Part shown: piece by piece, positions 8,244 to 16,563 of the stretch
Layout of the letters: each line of letters opens with the position of its first letter
Position numbering within the stretch: the stretch's first letter is position 1
Source of the DNA: Streptomyces galbus
GTDB taxonomy: Bacteria > Actinomycetota > Actinomycetes > Streptomycetales > Streptomycetaceae
DNA length: 64,000 bases
NCBI RefSeq assembly: GCF_005280195.1
Contig: NZ_SZPR01000015.1
Location: 160,504-224,503, forward strand
Direction of reading: 5' to 3'
Notes under the pieces: model-generated
What the model saw: the letters and a program-made list of their open reading frames with translations, nothing else
Told to the model about the DNA's origin: nothing
Databases searched by the model: none
Translations under genes and position numbers: made by a program

Positions 8244-9329
8244 CTACGGCGTGGCCGGCAGCCGGACCGTCACGGCCAGGCCGCCCGCGGGACCGGGGTG
8301 CAGGGTGAGGGTCCCGCCGTGGGCGCGGACGATGCTGCGCACGATGGCCAGGCCGAGGCCGACTCCGGCGTGCTCGTCGGTGCGGACGCGTTCCGTGCCC
8401 CGTCGGAAGGGCTCCGTCAGGGTCGGTACCAGGTCCGGCGGGACCGGGCGGCCGGTGTTCGCCACGCGCAGCACGGCGGCGCCACCGGACGTCTCCGTAC
8501 GGACCGTCACGGTGCCGTCGGCGGGGAGGTTGTGGACGATGCCGTTCTGGACGAGGTTCGTCACCACCCGCAGCAGGAGTTCGGCCGAGCCGCTGGTGCG
8601 GGCCGGCCCGCCGGTGACGTCGAGCGTGACGCCGCGCTGTTCGGCGAGGGGCAGCAGCGTCTCGGCGGCCTCCTCGGCGATCAGGGAGAGGTCGACGGGT
8701 TCGCGGGTGAACGTCCCGCTGTCGCCGCGGCTGAGCAGCAGGAGGGCGTCGGTGAGGCCGATCGCCCGGGTGTTGACGGCGTGCAGGCGTGCGATGAGCT
8801 CTTCCCGGTCGCGCGTGGGGTCCTTGCGGGCGACGTCAAGGAGCGTCCGCGAGATCGCGAGCGGGGTGCGCAGCTCGTGGGAGGCGTTGGCGGCGAACCG
8901 CCGCTGCTCGTCCACGTGGGACTCCAACTGGTCGAGCATCGAGTCGAACGTGTCGGCGAGCTCCCGGAACTCGTCCTGACGGTCCGTCATGCGGATCCGG
9001 TGGGACAGGGAGCCGTTCCCCGCCGACCGTGCGGCGTCCGTGATCCGGTCCAGCGGCGCGAGCATCCGGCCGGCGAGCAACCAGCCCCCCACCAGGCCGA
9101 ACACGAGGAGGAAGGCCATCGCCTCGGCCGCGGCGGGGGCGAACGTGTGCACCAGGAGGTACCGGTTGGGGGAGACCCCGAGCAGGCCCTGGTCGTTGTC
9201 GGGGACGTAGCGCAGCAGGTACCACCACACCACGGCGAGCAGCAGGGCACCGGCGACGGCCAGGAACCCGGCGTAGCTGAGGGCGAGCTTCGCCCGCGCA
9301 CTGGACCCGAGCCGCGGGCGCCTAGCCAC
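8244..9329 (-). CDS. Two-component sensor histidine kinase
   Basis: 361 residues. Membrane segments are at about 16-39 and 68-88, flanking only about 28 extracytoplasmic residues, so the signal is probably sensed in or at the membrane. A HAMP domain follows (88-140), then the dimerisation box with phospho-acceptor His151 (ASHELRTPLA), and an ATPase domain with N-box (LLLRVVTNLVQNGIVHN) and GVGLGLAIV. It overlaps the response regulator by 8 bp. The short sensor loop suggests an intramembrane-sensing kinase, which is inference. Confidence 0.93.
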   Translation of the reverse strand: MARRPRLGSSARAKLALSYAGFLAVAGALLLAVVWWYLLRYVPDNDQGLLGVSPNRYLLVHTFAPAAAEAMAFLLVFGLVGGWLLAGRMLAPLDRITDAARSAGNGSLSHRIRMTDRQDEFRELADTFDSMLDQLESHVDEQRRFAANASHELRTPLAISRTLLDVARKDPTRDREELIARLHAVNTRAIGLTDALLLLSRGDSGTFTREPVDLSLIAEEAAETLLPLAEQRGVTLDVTGGPARTSGSAELLLRVVTNLVQNGIVHNLPADGTVTVRTETSGGAAVLRVANTGRPVPPDLVPTLTEPFRRGTERVRTDEHAGVGLGLAIVRSIVRAHGGTLTLHPGPAGGLAVTVRLPATP

Positions 9330-10050
9330 GTCGGCGCCCGGGGCGGGGAGCGGGCCCGGCAGCGCCGTCGCCGCCGGGCTCCGGCTCGGGGCCCGCGTCG
9401 ATGCGGTAGCCGACCCCCGGCACCGTGGCGATCACCCACGGCTCGCCGAGCCGCTTCCGCAGCGCCGAGACGGTGATCCGTACGGCGTTGGTGAGCGGGT
9501 CGGCGTTCTCGTCCCAGGCCCGTTCCAGCAGTTCCTCGGCGCTGACGACCCCGCCCTCGGCGGCGACGAGGACCTCCAGCACCGCGAACTGCTTGCGGGT
9601 CAGGGCGACGTACCGCCCGTCGCGGTGGACCTCCCGGCGGAACGGGTCGAGCCGCAGCCCGACGATCTCGCGCACCGGGGGCCGGGCGTACGCGCGCCGG
9701 CGGTCCAGCGCCCTCAGCCGCAGGACGAGTTCCCGCAGGTCGAACGGCTTGGTGAGGTAGTCGTCGGCCCCGAGCTCGAACCCGGACGCCTTGTCGTCGA
9801 TCCGGTCGGCGGCGGTGAGCATGAGGATCGGGATGCCGCTGCCGGAGGCGACGATGCGACGGGCGACCTCGTCGCCGGAGGGGCCGGGGATGTCTCGGTC
9901 GAGGACGGCCAGGTCGTAGGAGTTGACGCCGAGCAGCTCCAGGGCGGCGTGACCGTCCCCCGCGATGTCGGCGGCGATCGCCTCGAGCCGCAGCCCGTCC
10001 CGGACGGCCTCGGCGAGGTACGGCTCGTCCTCCACGATCAGTACACGCAT
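9322..10050 (-). CDS. OmpR/PhoB-type response regulator
   Basis: 242 residues from ATG 10050. Receiver domain: acidic pair at 7-8 (VEDE), phospho-acceptor Asp51 (LAVLDRDIPG), conserved Thr/Lys (MLTA, LTKPFD). The DNA-binding domain is winged-helix (LTRKQFAVLEVLVAAEGGVVSAEELLERAWDE, ITVSALRKRLGEPWVIATVPGVGYRI). The C-terminal tail is Pro/Gly-rich. Partner of the kinase at 8244 through an 8-bp overlap. Its promoter must lie in 10051-10225, where GCATA and TATGC form an inverted repeat at 10072-10090. Confidence 0.94.
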   Translation of the reverse strand: MRVLIVEDEPYLAEAVRDGLRLEAIAADIAGDGHAALELLGVNSYDLAVLDRDIPGPSGDEVARRIVASGSGIPILMLTAADRIDDKASGFELGADDYLTKPFDLRELVLRLRALDRRRAYARPPVREIVGLRLDPFRREVHRDGRYVALTRKQFAVLEVLVAAEGGVVSAEELLERAWDENADPLTNAVRITVSALRKRLGEPWVIATVPGVGYRIDAGPEPEPGGDGAAGPAPRPGRRRG

Positions 10051-10071
10051 GTCAGCAGCGTAGGCAGCACG

Positions 10072-10090
10072 GCATATCGCCGCCGTATGC
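10072..10090. promoter_or_regulatory. Inverted repeat upstream of the response regulator
   Basis: GCATA-N9-TATGC, 22-40 bp upstream of the regulator start. Short arms, but well placed for autoregulation by the response regulator or for overlapping its promoter. Speculative. Confidence 0.25.
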
Positions 10091-10225
10091 GAGGCCGGCG
10101 GCCAACCTTCCCCGGTGGGGCTGGCTGCGCTCGCCTCTTCCGCAGCCCGCCCGACCGGACGCTGCCGGGCTCGACGAGGACGGAGGCGGCGAACAGAGCT
10201 GACGCGGGGTCCGCCGCGCTGTGGC

Positions 10226-10621
10226 TCAGTGCCCGGCGGCGGCCGGGACGGTCGCGGGGGCCGGGGAGTCGTGCAGCCCCAAGCGCAGGTGCTCGACGTG
10301 GTAGAGGGCCTGGTCGAGGAGCTCCGCGACGTGGTTGTCGTACAGCGAGTAGACGATGGAGCGGCCCTGCCGCTCGCCGGTGACCAGACCGAGGTTGCGC
10401 AGGAGCCGGAGCTGGTGGGAGCAGGCGGAGGCTTCCATGCCGACGGCTTCGGCCAGTTCTCCGACCGCGCACGGGCCTTCCTGGAGGCGGGCCAGGATGT
10501 AGAGCCGGGAGGGCGTGGCCAGGGCCTGGAGGGTGGCGGCGACATCGGCGGTACCGACCGCGTCGAGGCGTTCGCGGGTGCTGGCGCTGCTCGTGGCGGT
10601 GGTGTCGCGTCCGTGGCCCAT
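10226..10621 (-). CDS. ArsR/SmtB-family metal-sensing repressor
   Basis: 131 residues with a winged helix (LQALATPSRLYILARLQEGPCAVGELAEAVGM, then SACSHQLRLLRNLGLVTGERQGRSIVYSL). The last helix reads YDNHVAELLDQALYHVEHLRLG, carrying the D-x-H ... H-x-x-[EH] pattern of the alpha-5 metal site of SmtB/CzrA/NmtR-type sensors of Zn, Co or Ni. The tail has one extra His. It is divergent from the metal ATPase at 10711 with a 12-2-12-like dyad between them, so it should repress the exporter until metal binds. Which metal cannot be read from sequence alone. Confidence 0.92.
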   Translation of the reverse strand: MGHGRDTTATSSASTRERLDAVGTADVAATLQALATPSRLYILARLQEGPCAVGELAEAVGMEASACSHQLRLLRNLGLVTGERQGRSIVYSLYDNHVAELLDQALYHVEHLRLGLHDSPAPATVPAAAGH

Positions 10622-10639
10622 GGGCCCATCATACCGGTG

Positions 10640-10663
10640 ACACTTGAAGACCTGTTCAGATGT
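10640..10663. promoter_or_regulatory. SmtB-type 12-2-12-like operator between arsR and the metal ATPase
   Basis: A 24-bp imperfect dyad with left half ACACTTGAAGAC and right half CTGTTCAGATGT. Eight of the 12 positions are symmetric, including the TTGA/TCA core seen in ArsR/SmtB operators. It lies 19 bp from the arsR start and 48 bp before the ATPase start, where repressor binding would block both promoters. Confidence 0.65.
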
Positions 10664-10710
10664 ACGGTGGAGGTGTTGCAGTCGTTCTGCCCGTGAAGGG
10701 TTGTTCTGTC

Positions 10711-12690
10711 ATGCCTTCAGTCCTGGACCAGCAGCGGTCCGCACCACCCGTCGGTGCCGTCCGGCCGGCCCCGCCCCGGCGCCGCACCCGCGTCCTGGCG
10801 CTGCCGGAAGCCCGGTGGGCGCTCGCGGCGCTCGCGCTGTTCCTGCTCGCGCTGCCGGTCCACCTGCTGGGCGGACCGGCATGGCTGTGGGGCACCCTGT
10901 TCGCCGCGACGTACGTCACGGGTGGCTGGGAGCCGGGCTGGGAGGGATGCAAGGCCCTGAAGGAGAAGACGCTGGACGTGGACCTGCTGATGGTCGTCGC
11001 CGCCCTGGGGGCTGCCGCGATCGGACAGGCCCTCGACGGCGCGCTGCTGATCGTCATCTTCGCCACCTCCGGCGCCCTGGAAGCCGTCGCGACCGCCCGC
11101 ACCGCCGACTCCGTGCGCGGGCTGCTCGACCTCACCCCCACGACCGCGACCCGGATCCTGCCCGACGGCACCGAGGAGACGGTCGACACCGAGCATCTGG
11201 CGGTCGGGGACACGATCCGGGTCCGGCCCGGCGAGCGGGTCGGCGCGGACGGTCGGGTTCTGGACGGGGTCAGCGACGTCGACCAGGCCACCATCACCGG
11301 CGAGCCCCTCCCCGTCGCCAAACAGGCCGGGGACGAGGTGTTCGCCGGCACCGTCAACGGCATCGGCGCCCTGCGCGTACGCATCGAGCGCGACCCCTCG
11401 GACTCGGTGATCGCCCGGATCGTGAAGATGGTCGAGGAAGCCTCCGAGACCAAGGCCCCCACCCAGCTGTCCATCGAGAGGATCGAGCAGCGCTACTCGA
11501 TCGGCATGGTGATCGCGACCCTCGCCGTCTTCGCCGTCCCGCTCGCCCTCGGCAGCACCCTCTCCTCGGCGCTGCTGCGGGCCATGACTTTCATGATCGT
11601 CGCCTCGCCGTGCGCGGTCGTGCTCTCCACCATGCCGCCGCTGCTGTCGGCCATCGCCAACGCCGGCCGGCGCGGTGTGCTCGCCAAGTCCGCCGTCGTC
11701 ATGGAACGCCTCGGCCAGATCGACACCGTCGCCCTGGACAAGACCGGCACCCTCACCGAAGGCACCCCCCGCGTCACCGACCTGCGACCGCTGCCCGGCA
11801 GCGGCCTGGACCAGGACACGCTTCTCGTCCTGGCAGCGTCGGCCGAGCACCCCAGTGAGCACCCGCTCGCCCGGGCCGTCGTCGCCGCCGCACACGAACG
11901 CGGCCTGCCCCTGAGCCACGCCGAGGACTTCACCTCCAGCCCCGGCCAAGGCGTCACCGCCACCGTCGACGGCCACAGCCTCACCATCGGCGCCCCCGCC
12001 CGGCTGCTGGACCGCCCCGCCCACCAGCCGCACCGGGCGGTGGTGGCCGAACTGGAAGAGGCCGGACGCACCGCGGTTGTCGTCCTGCGCGGCCAGCAAC
12101 CGGTGGGCGTGCTCGGGATCGCGGACCGGCTGCGGCCGGACGCCTCAGCCACCGTCGCCGCCCTCACCCGCCTGACCGGCCACCCGCCCGTCCTGCTGAC
12201 CGGCGACAACGAACGCGCCGCCCGGCACTTGGCCGCCGAGGTCGGCATCACCGACGTACGCGCCCACCTGCTGCCCCAGGACAAAGTGACGGCCGTCAAG
12301 GAATGGGAGAGTCAAGGACGCCGGGTGCTGGTCGTCGGCGACGGCGTCAACGACGCCCCCGCCCTGGCCGCCGCGCACTCCGGGATCGCGATGGGCAAGG
12401 CGGGCGCCGACCTCGCCCTGGAGACCGCCGACGCCGTCGTCGTCCGCGACGAACTCGCCACCGTCCCTTCGATCGTTCAGCTCTCCCGCACCGCACGCCG
12501 CCTCGTCGTGCAGAATCTGCTGATCGCCGGAACCTTCATCGCCGTCCTGGTCGCCTGGGACTTGATCGGCACCCTGCCCCTGCCCCTCGGCGTCGCCGGC
12601 CACGAGGGCTCCACCGTCATCGTCGGCCTCAACGGCCTGCGCCTGCTGCGCGAGGCCGCCTGGCCCCGCCTCACCAAGGACACCGCGTGA
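10711..12690 (+). CDS. P1B-type (P1B-4-like) heavy-metal translocating ATPase
   Basis: 659 residues from ATG 10711. No N-terminal metal-binding domain is present. The protein goes straight from a Pro/Arg-rich 28-residue lead into membrane helices. Landmarks: actuator TGEP near 197, membrane site SPC at 299-301, phosphorylation motif DKTGT at 343-347, TGDN and GDGVNDAP in the nucleotide domain, and HEGST in the last membrane helix. SPC plus HEGST with no MBD is the signature of the P1B-4 group (CoaT, CtpD, PfeT), which exports Co, Fe(II) or related metals. Its stop overlaps the next gene as GTGA. Confidence 0.93.
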   Translation: MPSVLDQQRSAPPVGAVRPAPPRRRTRVLALPEARWALAALALFLLALPVHLLGGPAWLWGTLFAATYVTGGWEPGWEGCKALKEKTLDVDLLMVVAALGAAAIGQALDGALLIVIFATSGALEAVATARTADSVRGLLDLTPTTATRILPDGTEETVDTEHLAVGDTIRVRPGERVGADGRVLDGVSDVDQATITGEPLPVAKQAGDEVFAGTVNGIGALRVRIERDPSDSVIARIVKMVEEASETKAPTQLSIERIEQRYSIGMVIATLAVFAVPLALGSTLSSALLRAMTFMIVASPCAVVLSTMPPLLSAIANAGRRGVLAKSAVVMERLGQIDTVALDKTGTLTEGTPRVTDLRPLPGSGLDQDTLLVLAASAEHPSEHPLARAVVAAAHERGLPLSHAEDFTSSPGQGVTATVDGHSLTIGAPARLLDRPAHQPHRAVVAELEEAGRTAVVVLRGQQPVGVLGIADRLRPDASATVAALTRLTGHPPVLLTGDNERAARHLAAEVGITDVRAHLLPQDKVTAVKEWESQGRRVLVVGDGVNDAPALAAAHSGIAMGKAGADLALETADAVVVRDELATVPSIVQLSRTARRLVVQNLLIAGTFIAVLVAWDLIGTLPLPLGVAGHEGSTVIVGLNGLRLLREAAWPRLTKDTA

Positions 12691-13094
12691 GCAAACGCAC
12701 CCGCCGTGCGGCCCCCGCCCCGGGGGCCGCACGTCCCACCGTCACCGTGTGCCGCGGCTGCTGCTGCGGAACGCCCAAGATTCCCGGCCTCGACCACGCC
12801 GCCCAACTCCGCGCCCTGCGCCAGGCCCTCGACGGCATCGCGACCGTACGCGTCACCGACTGCCTCGATGCCTGCGAGCGCGCCAACGTCGTCGTCGTCC
12901 AGCCCTCCGCCGAAGGCCGTAGGAACGGCGGCCGCCCCGTCTGGCTCGGCCTCGTCAACGACCCCGAGGCCACTGCCGACATCACCGCCTGGATCAAGGA
13001 CGGCGGCCCCGGCCTCACTGACCCGCCCGGCATCCTCGACCTCTACACCTTCCGCCCCTCGCGCCGCGTCCAGGCCGAACTGCACGAGGCATGA
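12687..13094 (+). CDS. Thioredoxin-fold (2Fe-2S) ferredoxin-like protein
   Basis: 135 residues from GTG 12687, overlapping the ATPase stop. It carries the cysteine pattern of thioredoxin-like [2Fe-2S] proteins: VTVCRGCCCGTPKIPG at about 21-36, then VRVTDCLDACERANVVVVQP at about 56-75. The extra cysteine in CRGCCCG could also bind soft metals. Translational coupling to a P1B-4 ATPase implies a shared role, perhaps delivering or sensing metal, or protecting the Fe-S pool under metal excess. The C-terminal 30 residues are unassigned. Confidence 0.85.
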   Translation: MSKRTRRAAPAPGAARPTVTVCRGCCCGTPKIPGLDHAAQLRALRQALDGIATVRVTDCLDACERANVVVVQPSAEGRRNGGRPVWLGLVNDPEATADITAWIKDGGPGLTDPPGILDLYTFRPSRRVQAELHEA

Positions 13095-13219
13095 CGCTCC
13101 GCGACCGGCCGCCTGTCGCCGAACGTTCTCGTACCGCGACTGCACACGCCGGTATCCGCCGTGGGTGCGCACGTCGATGGGTCTGCTCGTGTGGGCCGGC
13201 GTCGGCCTGATCGGCGGTG

Positions 13220-13353
13220 GGGGCGGCGAGGGCGAGCGGCCCGGTCCCGGCGGGGCGGCCCCAGCGCTTGGTGAGGACGACACCGCCGGCCATCCCGGCC
13301 GTACCGCCGAGGCCGGCGAGCACCCCGAGCACCTTCGGCCGGCTGATACCCAC
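13220..13353 (-). pseudogene. EamA/DMT-family transporter fragment
   Basis: Leftward translation from about 13350 gives KVLGVLAGLGGTAGMAGGVV then LTKRWGRPAGTGPLALAA, a good match to the middle of actinobacterial EamA (drug/metabolite) transporters, where this stretch is followed by GWQLTAGG. Here it runs into unrelated residues instead. Both the preceding five helices and the following half are absent. The upstream edge is the IS5-like fragment starting at 13351, suggesting insertion then deletion. Confidence 0.55.
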
Positions 13354-13401
13354 CGACGCCTGGCGCGCGACTACGAAGCCCCGCCGACCCGCTCCGAGAA
13401 G
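13351..13401 (+). mobile_element. IS5-family transposase C-terminal fragment
   Basis: The + frame reads HRRLARDYEAPPTRSEKRQL. This matches the end of IS5-group transposases, where RRLARDYE...P..SE follows the catalytic glutamate region. Only about 17 codons remain, with no catalytic residues or terminal repeats. A dead relic abutting the EamA fragment. Confidence 0.55.
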
Positions 13402-13403
13402 CG

Positions 13404-13826
13404 TCAGCTCTGGTCGAAGCCGCGGAAGGTTCCGGATCCATCAGTCGCGTCGGCGAACTCTGCGAAGTCCATGTTGGCGATGCTGAGGTTGGCCGAGATG
13501 TCAGGAAACCACCGAGCGGGAACCCTGAACGTCCGCCCGGGCTCGTCCCAGAGGTCCACGGCCAGGAGCGGGTGACCCGGATCCTTCATGGTGGCTGCGT
13601 CGGCCAGAAACACGTAGACGATCTGCTCGTCTTCGTCTGCAGCGGCCTCCTCGGCCACCAGGGCGTGGACCCCCACGCCGGCGAACCTGAGTTCGCTGAC
13701 ATACGTGGCATGGGGGTGCTCGTCAGCCGCGTCGAGTGCGGCTCGAACCGCGTCCCAGGCACCCTCGTCACCGAAGTCGGTACGCAGGACCAGCGAGGTC
13801 AGATCATCGGGCTGAGGCAGAGGCAC
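13404..13826 (-). CDS. DUF6924-type hypothetical protein
   Basis: 140 residues, acidic, no membrane segment. DDLTSLVLRTDFGDEGAWDAVRAALDA at the start, VVYVFLADAATM-like and LLAVDLWDEPGRTFRVPARWFPDISANLSIANMDFAEFAD in the middle, and FRGF near the end fit the DUF6924 family, whose function is unknown. The start at 13826 lacks an obvious ribosome site. It overlaps nothing and has no operon partner. The stop lies directly beside the IS5 remnant but the protein looks complete. Confidence 0.75.
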   Translation of the reverse strand: MPLPQPDDLTSLVLRTDFGDEGAWDAVRAALDAADEHPHATYVSELRFAGVGVHALVAEEAAADEDEQIVYVFLADAATMKDPGHPLLAVDLWDEPGRTFRVPARWFPDISANLSIANMDFAEFADATDGSGTFRGFDQS

Positions 13827-13892
13827 CTCGTGATCCTCTCACCCGGCGCTGACATCGACTGCCCGGTACAGACCCCGCACCGGAGGAACTGC

Positions 13893-14282
13893 TCAAGCAA
13901 CCCGGCGATACCGGATACCCCTGTGACCGCACGCACCGAGCCACCGCCAGCGCCGGCGCTCCGTGACGAGGGTGGCGGCAGCCAGCAGGGTCACGGCGGC
14001 CGCCGCCCAAAAGGGCCAGGCCAGCCAGGAGAAGACCACGGCCGCGACGAGTTGGAGCAGCACCAGCAAGATCGTGACCCAGCCCGGCACCGCGATGATC
14101 ACGTTGGCCTTGTCTCCCGGAGTGGAGAACAACGTCGGAAGGCCGATCAGGGCCAGCACGGACAGGGCGGCGAGCAGCGACGAGCGGCCGGCCAGGGCCC
14201 ATGGGGTGGCCACCCACGCGACGAGTTCCGTCGCGAAGCGCAGGGCGGACGCAACGCGGTCGTCCGGCCGTCTCGTGGTCAT
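13893..14282 (-). CDS. YrdB-like (DUF2568) small membrane protein
   Basis: 129 residues from ATG 14282, preceded by GGATGGGG (a GTG start at 14306 is the alternative). Four hydrophobic segments (about 13-31, 36-52, 65-86, 92-107) with the family's ALRFATELVAWVATPWAL opening and LFSTPGDK in the second loop. Integral membrane protein of unknown function. The C-terminus is unusually basic (RRRWRWLGACGHRGIRYRR). Monocistronic. Confidence 0.75.
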   Translation of the reverse strand: MTTRRPDDRVASALRFATELVAWVATPWALAGRSSLLAALSVLALIGLPTLFSTPGDKANVIIAVPGWVTILLVLLQLVAAVVFSWLAWPFWAAAAVTLLAAATLVTERRRWRWLGACGHRGIRYRRVA

Positions 14283-14560
14283 TGCCCCATCCGCAGCGTC
14301 GGTCACCTGCGGACGATCTCACGGCACCACGGCTCACTGCCAGGGGCTGGAACGCCGTCGCACCACGGCTTCCATCCATCGTGCTGGGGGGCGTAGTGGG
14401 CGCCTGGTCCCGAGCCTCTTACCATGACGCGGGACGGTGAACACGTCGGGTCCGGCCGGACGGGTGCTCCCCGGCCGGTGATCAACGGCCCGACGGGTGG
14501 TGTGTCTGGTCGGCCCGCCTCCCCTGCAACCCTCTCCAGCCGAAGGACGAGATCCAAGCC

Positions 14561-15235
14561 ATGCGCGTACTCCTGGTCGAGGACGAGGAAGACCTGCGGC
14601 AGGTGATCTCGGCGGGCCTGGAGGACGCCGGGTACGCCGTCGACACCGCGTCCGACTGGCCCGAGGCGGACGTCATGCTCGATCTGGCGCCCTACAGTTG
14701 CGTCGTGCTCGACCGCATCGTGCCGTCCGGCGACACGCTGCTGCCGCTCCAGGAGCGCCGCCGCCGCGGCTGGACGACCCCGGTCCTGTGTCTCACGGCC
14801 TTGAACGAGGTCGCGGACCGTGTGGACGGCTTTCATGCCGGAGCGGACGATTACCTGCCGAAACCGTTCGCCATGGTGGAGCTCGTGCTGCGCGTCGGCA
14901 GTCTCGTCCGCCGGGCACCGGAGCGGCTGCCCGTAGTGCTGCGCCACGCCGACATCGAGCTCGACGAGGTCAGGCGCGAGGTGCGTCGCGCCGGCGTCCT
15001 GCTGTATCCGACGCCCAAGGAGTACGCGGTCCTGCACCACCTTCTGCTGCACCCGGACGAGGTGGTCACCCGTACCGCGTTGATCGAGCACTGCTGGGAC
15101 GAGATGGCCGACCCCGTCTCCAACGTCGTCGACGCGGTCATGGCGGGCCTGCGGCGCAAGCTGGGCGAGCCGGCCTTGATCCGCACCGTCCGCGGTCACG
15201 GCTTCCGGCTCACGGACAGCGCGGACGCGTCATGA
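14561..15235 (+). CDS. OmpR-type response regulator of the kinase/GH114 operon
   Basis: 224 residues. Receiver: VEDEED at 6-11, phospho-acceptor Asp51 (CVVLDRIVPSG), CLTA, and LPKPF near 106. The winged-helix output domain (LYPTPKEYAVLHHLLLHPDEVVTRTALIEHCWDE, then GLRRKLGEPALIRTVRGHGFRL) is complete. The stop is shared with the kinase start (ATGA at 15232), so the two are translationally coupled. First gene of a three-gene operon. Its promoter should be in 14400-14555. Confidence 0.94.
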   Translation: MRVLLVEDEEDLRQVISAGLEDAGYAVDTASDWPEADVMLDLAPYSCVVLDRIVPSGDTLLPLQERRRRGWTTPVLCLTALNEVADRVDGFHAGADDYLPKPFAMVELVLRVGSLVRRAPERLPVVLRHADIELDEVRREVRRAGVLLYPTPKEYAVLHHLLLHPDEVVTRTALIEHCWDEMADPVSNVVDAVMAGLRRKLGEPALIRTVRGHGFRLTDSADAS

Positions 15236-16563
15236 CGGACGGACGGCCGTCTCCGGCCCGTCGGCGCCTGAGCCGGCTGCAGCGGCGGCTCACCCTGGCG
15301 TACACATTGATCACGCTGGCCGGAGTGGGAGCCCTGTCCTGGCTGGTGATCCGCACGGACGGACGGTCCTGGCAGGCCGCCGAGTACGAGGAGATGCGCA
15401 GGCGGGCGGCGGTGACCGCTTCGCTGGTGTACTACACCGACGCCGGGATCCAGCTCGACGGTCTCTACGACGACGAGGCGACCAGTGGCCGTCCCCAGGT
15501 GATCGTGCTCCAGGCCCGCCGCGACGGACTGAAGCAGGTGTTCATCTCACGCGGTCCCGCCGCATACGTCGGGGCGGACGCGATCGACCGGGTGGCGCGC
15601 AGCGCGATGACCCGCGACGACACGGTGCGTGCGAAAGGCCGTAGCCACGCCGGTCAGCCGGTGTACCTCCTGGCAGTGCCCTTCTACGACGACGTGGCGC
15701 AGAAGACGTCGGGCGCGGTGGTGGTGATCGGCGACCCCGCCGAGGGGCGGTCCGAACACCACCGGCTGGTGGTGGCGGTACTGTCCGGCTCCGCTCTCCT
15801 GGTGCTCTTGGCGGCGGTGACGGGGCACGTGCTGTCCGGGCGCAGTATGCGTCCCGCCGCCGAGGCACTCGACGCCCAGGAACGGCTGCTCGCTGACGCG
15901 GCACATGAGCTGCGCACGCCGGTGGCCGTCATGCGAGGCTCGATCGACCTCGCAGACGCCGACCCGGACCGGCTGCCCGCGCACCTGCCGCGTCTGCGGC
16001 GGGCCGCGGACCGGATGACGGATGTCGTCGACAACATCCTCACTCGCGGCCGCCTGCAGGCCGGGCATACGTCTCGTCCCGTCCCCCTGCGCCTGGACCA
16101 GCTCGTCGAGCAGGTCTGCGAGGAGTTGCCGCCTTCCCGGCACACGGTGAGCACGCTGCTCGAACCGTCGGTGGTGACCGCCGACCCGGAGTTGGTGCGG
16201 ACAGCGGTGCGCAATCTGCTCGCCAACGCGATGCGACACGGGCGGACCCCCGGCGACCCGCTGGAGCGGGCCCAGGTGGACGTCGCCGTCCACGGCACGA
16301 CAGTGACAGTGGCGGATCGGGGCCCCGGACTGGACCCGGAGAGCCTGCCCGCTCTGCTGGTCCGGTACCGCTCCCCGGGTGGCGGCACCGGCATCGGGCT
16401 GTCACTGGTGCGGGACGTCGCTGCGGCCCACGGCGGAGACATCACGGTGCGCAGGCGGCCCGGCGGCGGTACGGTCTTCGCGCTCGTGCTCGGTCCGGCC
16501 CAGCGGCGGACGGGACGCCCCAGGACACCGCGTCGTTCCGCCGGCCGTGACTCCTCCTCATGA
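15232..16563 (+). CDS. Sensor histidine kinase with periplasmic domain and very short HAMP region
   Basis: 443 residues. Membrane helix 1 (about 21-40), an extracytoplasmic sensor of about 135 residues, membrane helix 2 (about 178-201). Only some 20 residues separate helix 2 from the H-box His225 (AAHELRTPVAVMRG), so a normal 50-residue HAMP is missing. The ATPase part has an N-box (ELVRTAVRNLLANAMRHG), DRGPGLDPESL and GGGTGIGLSLVRDVAAAHGG. ATGA overlaps at both ends couple it to the regulator and to the GH114 gene. The missing HAMP suggests a rigid transmembrane signalling mode. Confidence 0.92.
   Translation: MTDGRPSPARRRLSRLQRRLTLAYTLITLAGVGALSWLVIRTDGRSWQAAEYEEMRRRAAVTASLVYYTDAGIQLDGLYDDEATSGRPQVIVLQARRDGLKQVFISRGPAAYVGADAIDRVARSAMTRDDTVRAKGRSHAGQPVYLLAVPFYDDVAQKTSGAVVVIGDPAEGRSEHHRLVVAVLSGSALLVLLAAVTGHVLSGRSMRPAAEALDAQERLLADAAHELRTPVAVMRGSIDLADADPDRLPAHLPRLRRAADRMTDVVDNILTRGRLQAGHTSRPVPLRLDQLVEQVCEELPPSRHTVSTLLEPSVVTADPELVRTAVRNLLANAMRHGRTPGDPLERAQVDVAVHGTTVTVADRGPGLDPESLPALLVRYRSPGGGTGIGLSLVRDVAAAHGGDITVRRRPGGGTVFALVLGPAQRRTGRPRTPRRSAGRDSSS

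Noticed and set aside
7440..9476. 678-codon plus-strand frame across the malic enzyme and kinase genes
   Set aside because: Antisense shadow: composition is His/Gly/Arg/Val-rich and it crosses two complete genes with clear families.
13136..13219. Possible small hydrophobic peptide (MGLLVWAGVGLIGG) on the plus strand
   Set aside because: It lies opposite the EamA remnant region, lacks a ribosome site and is probably compositional.
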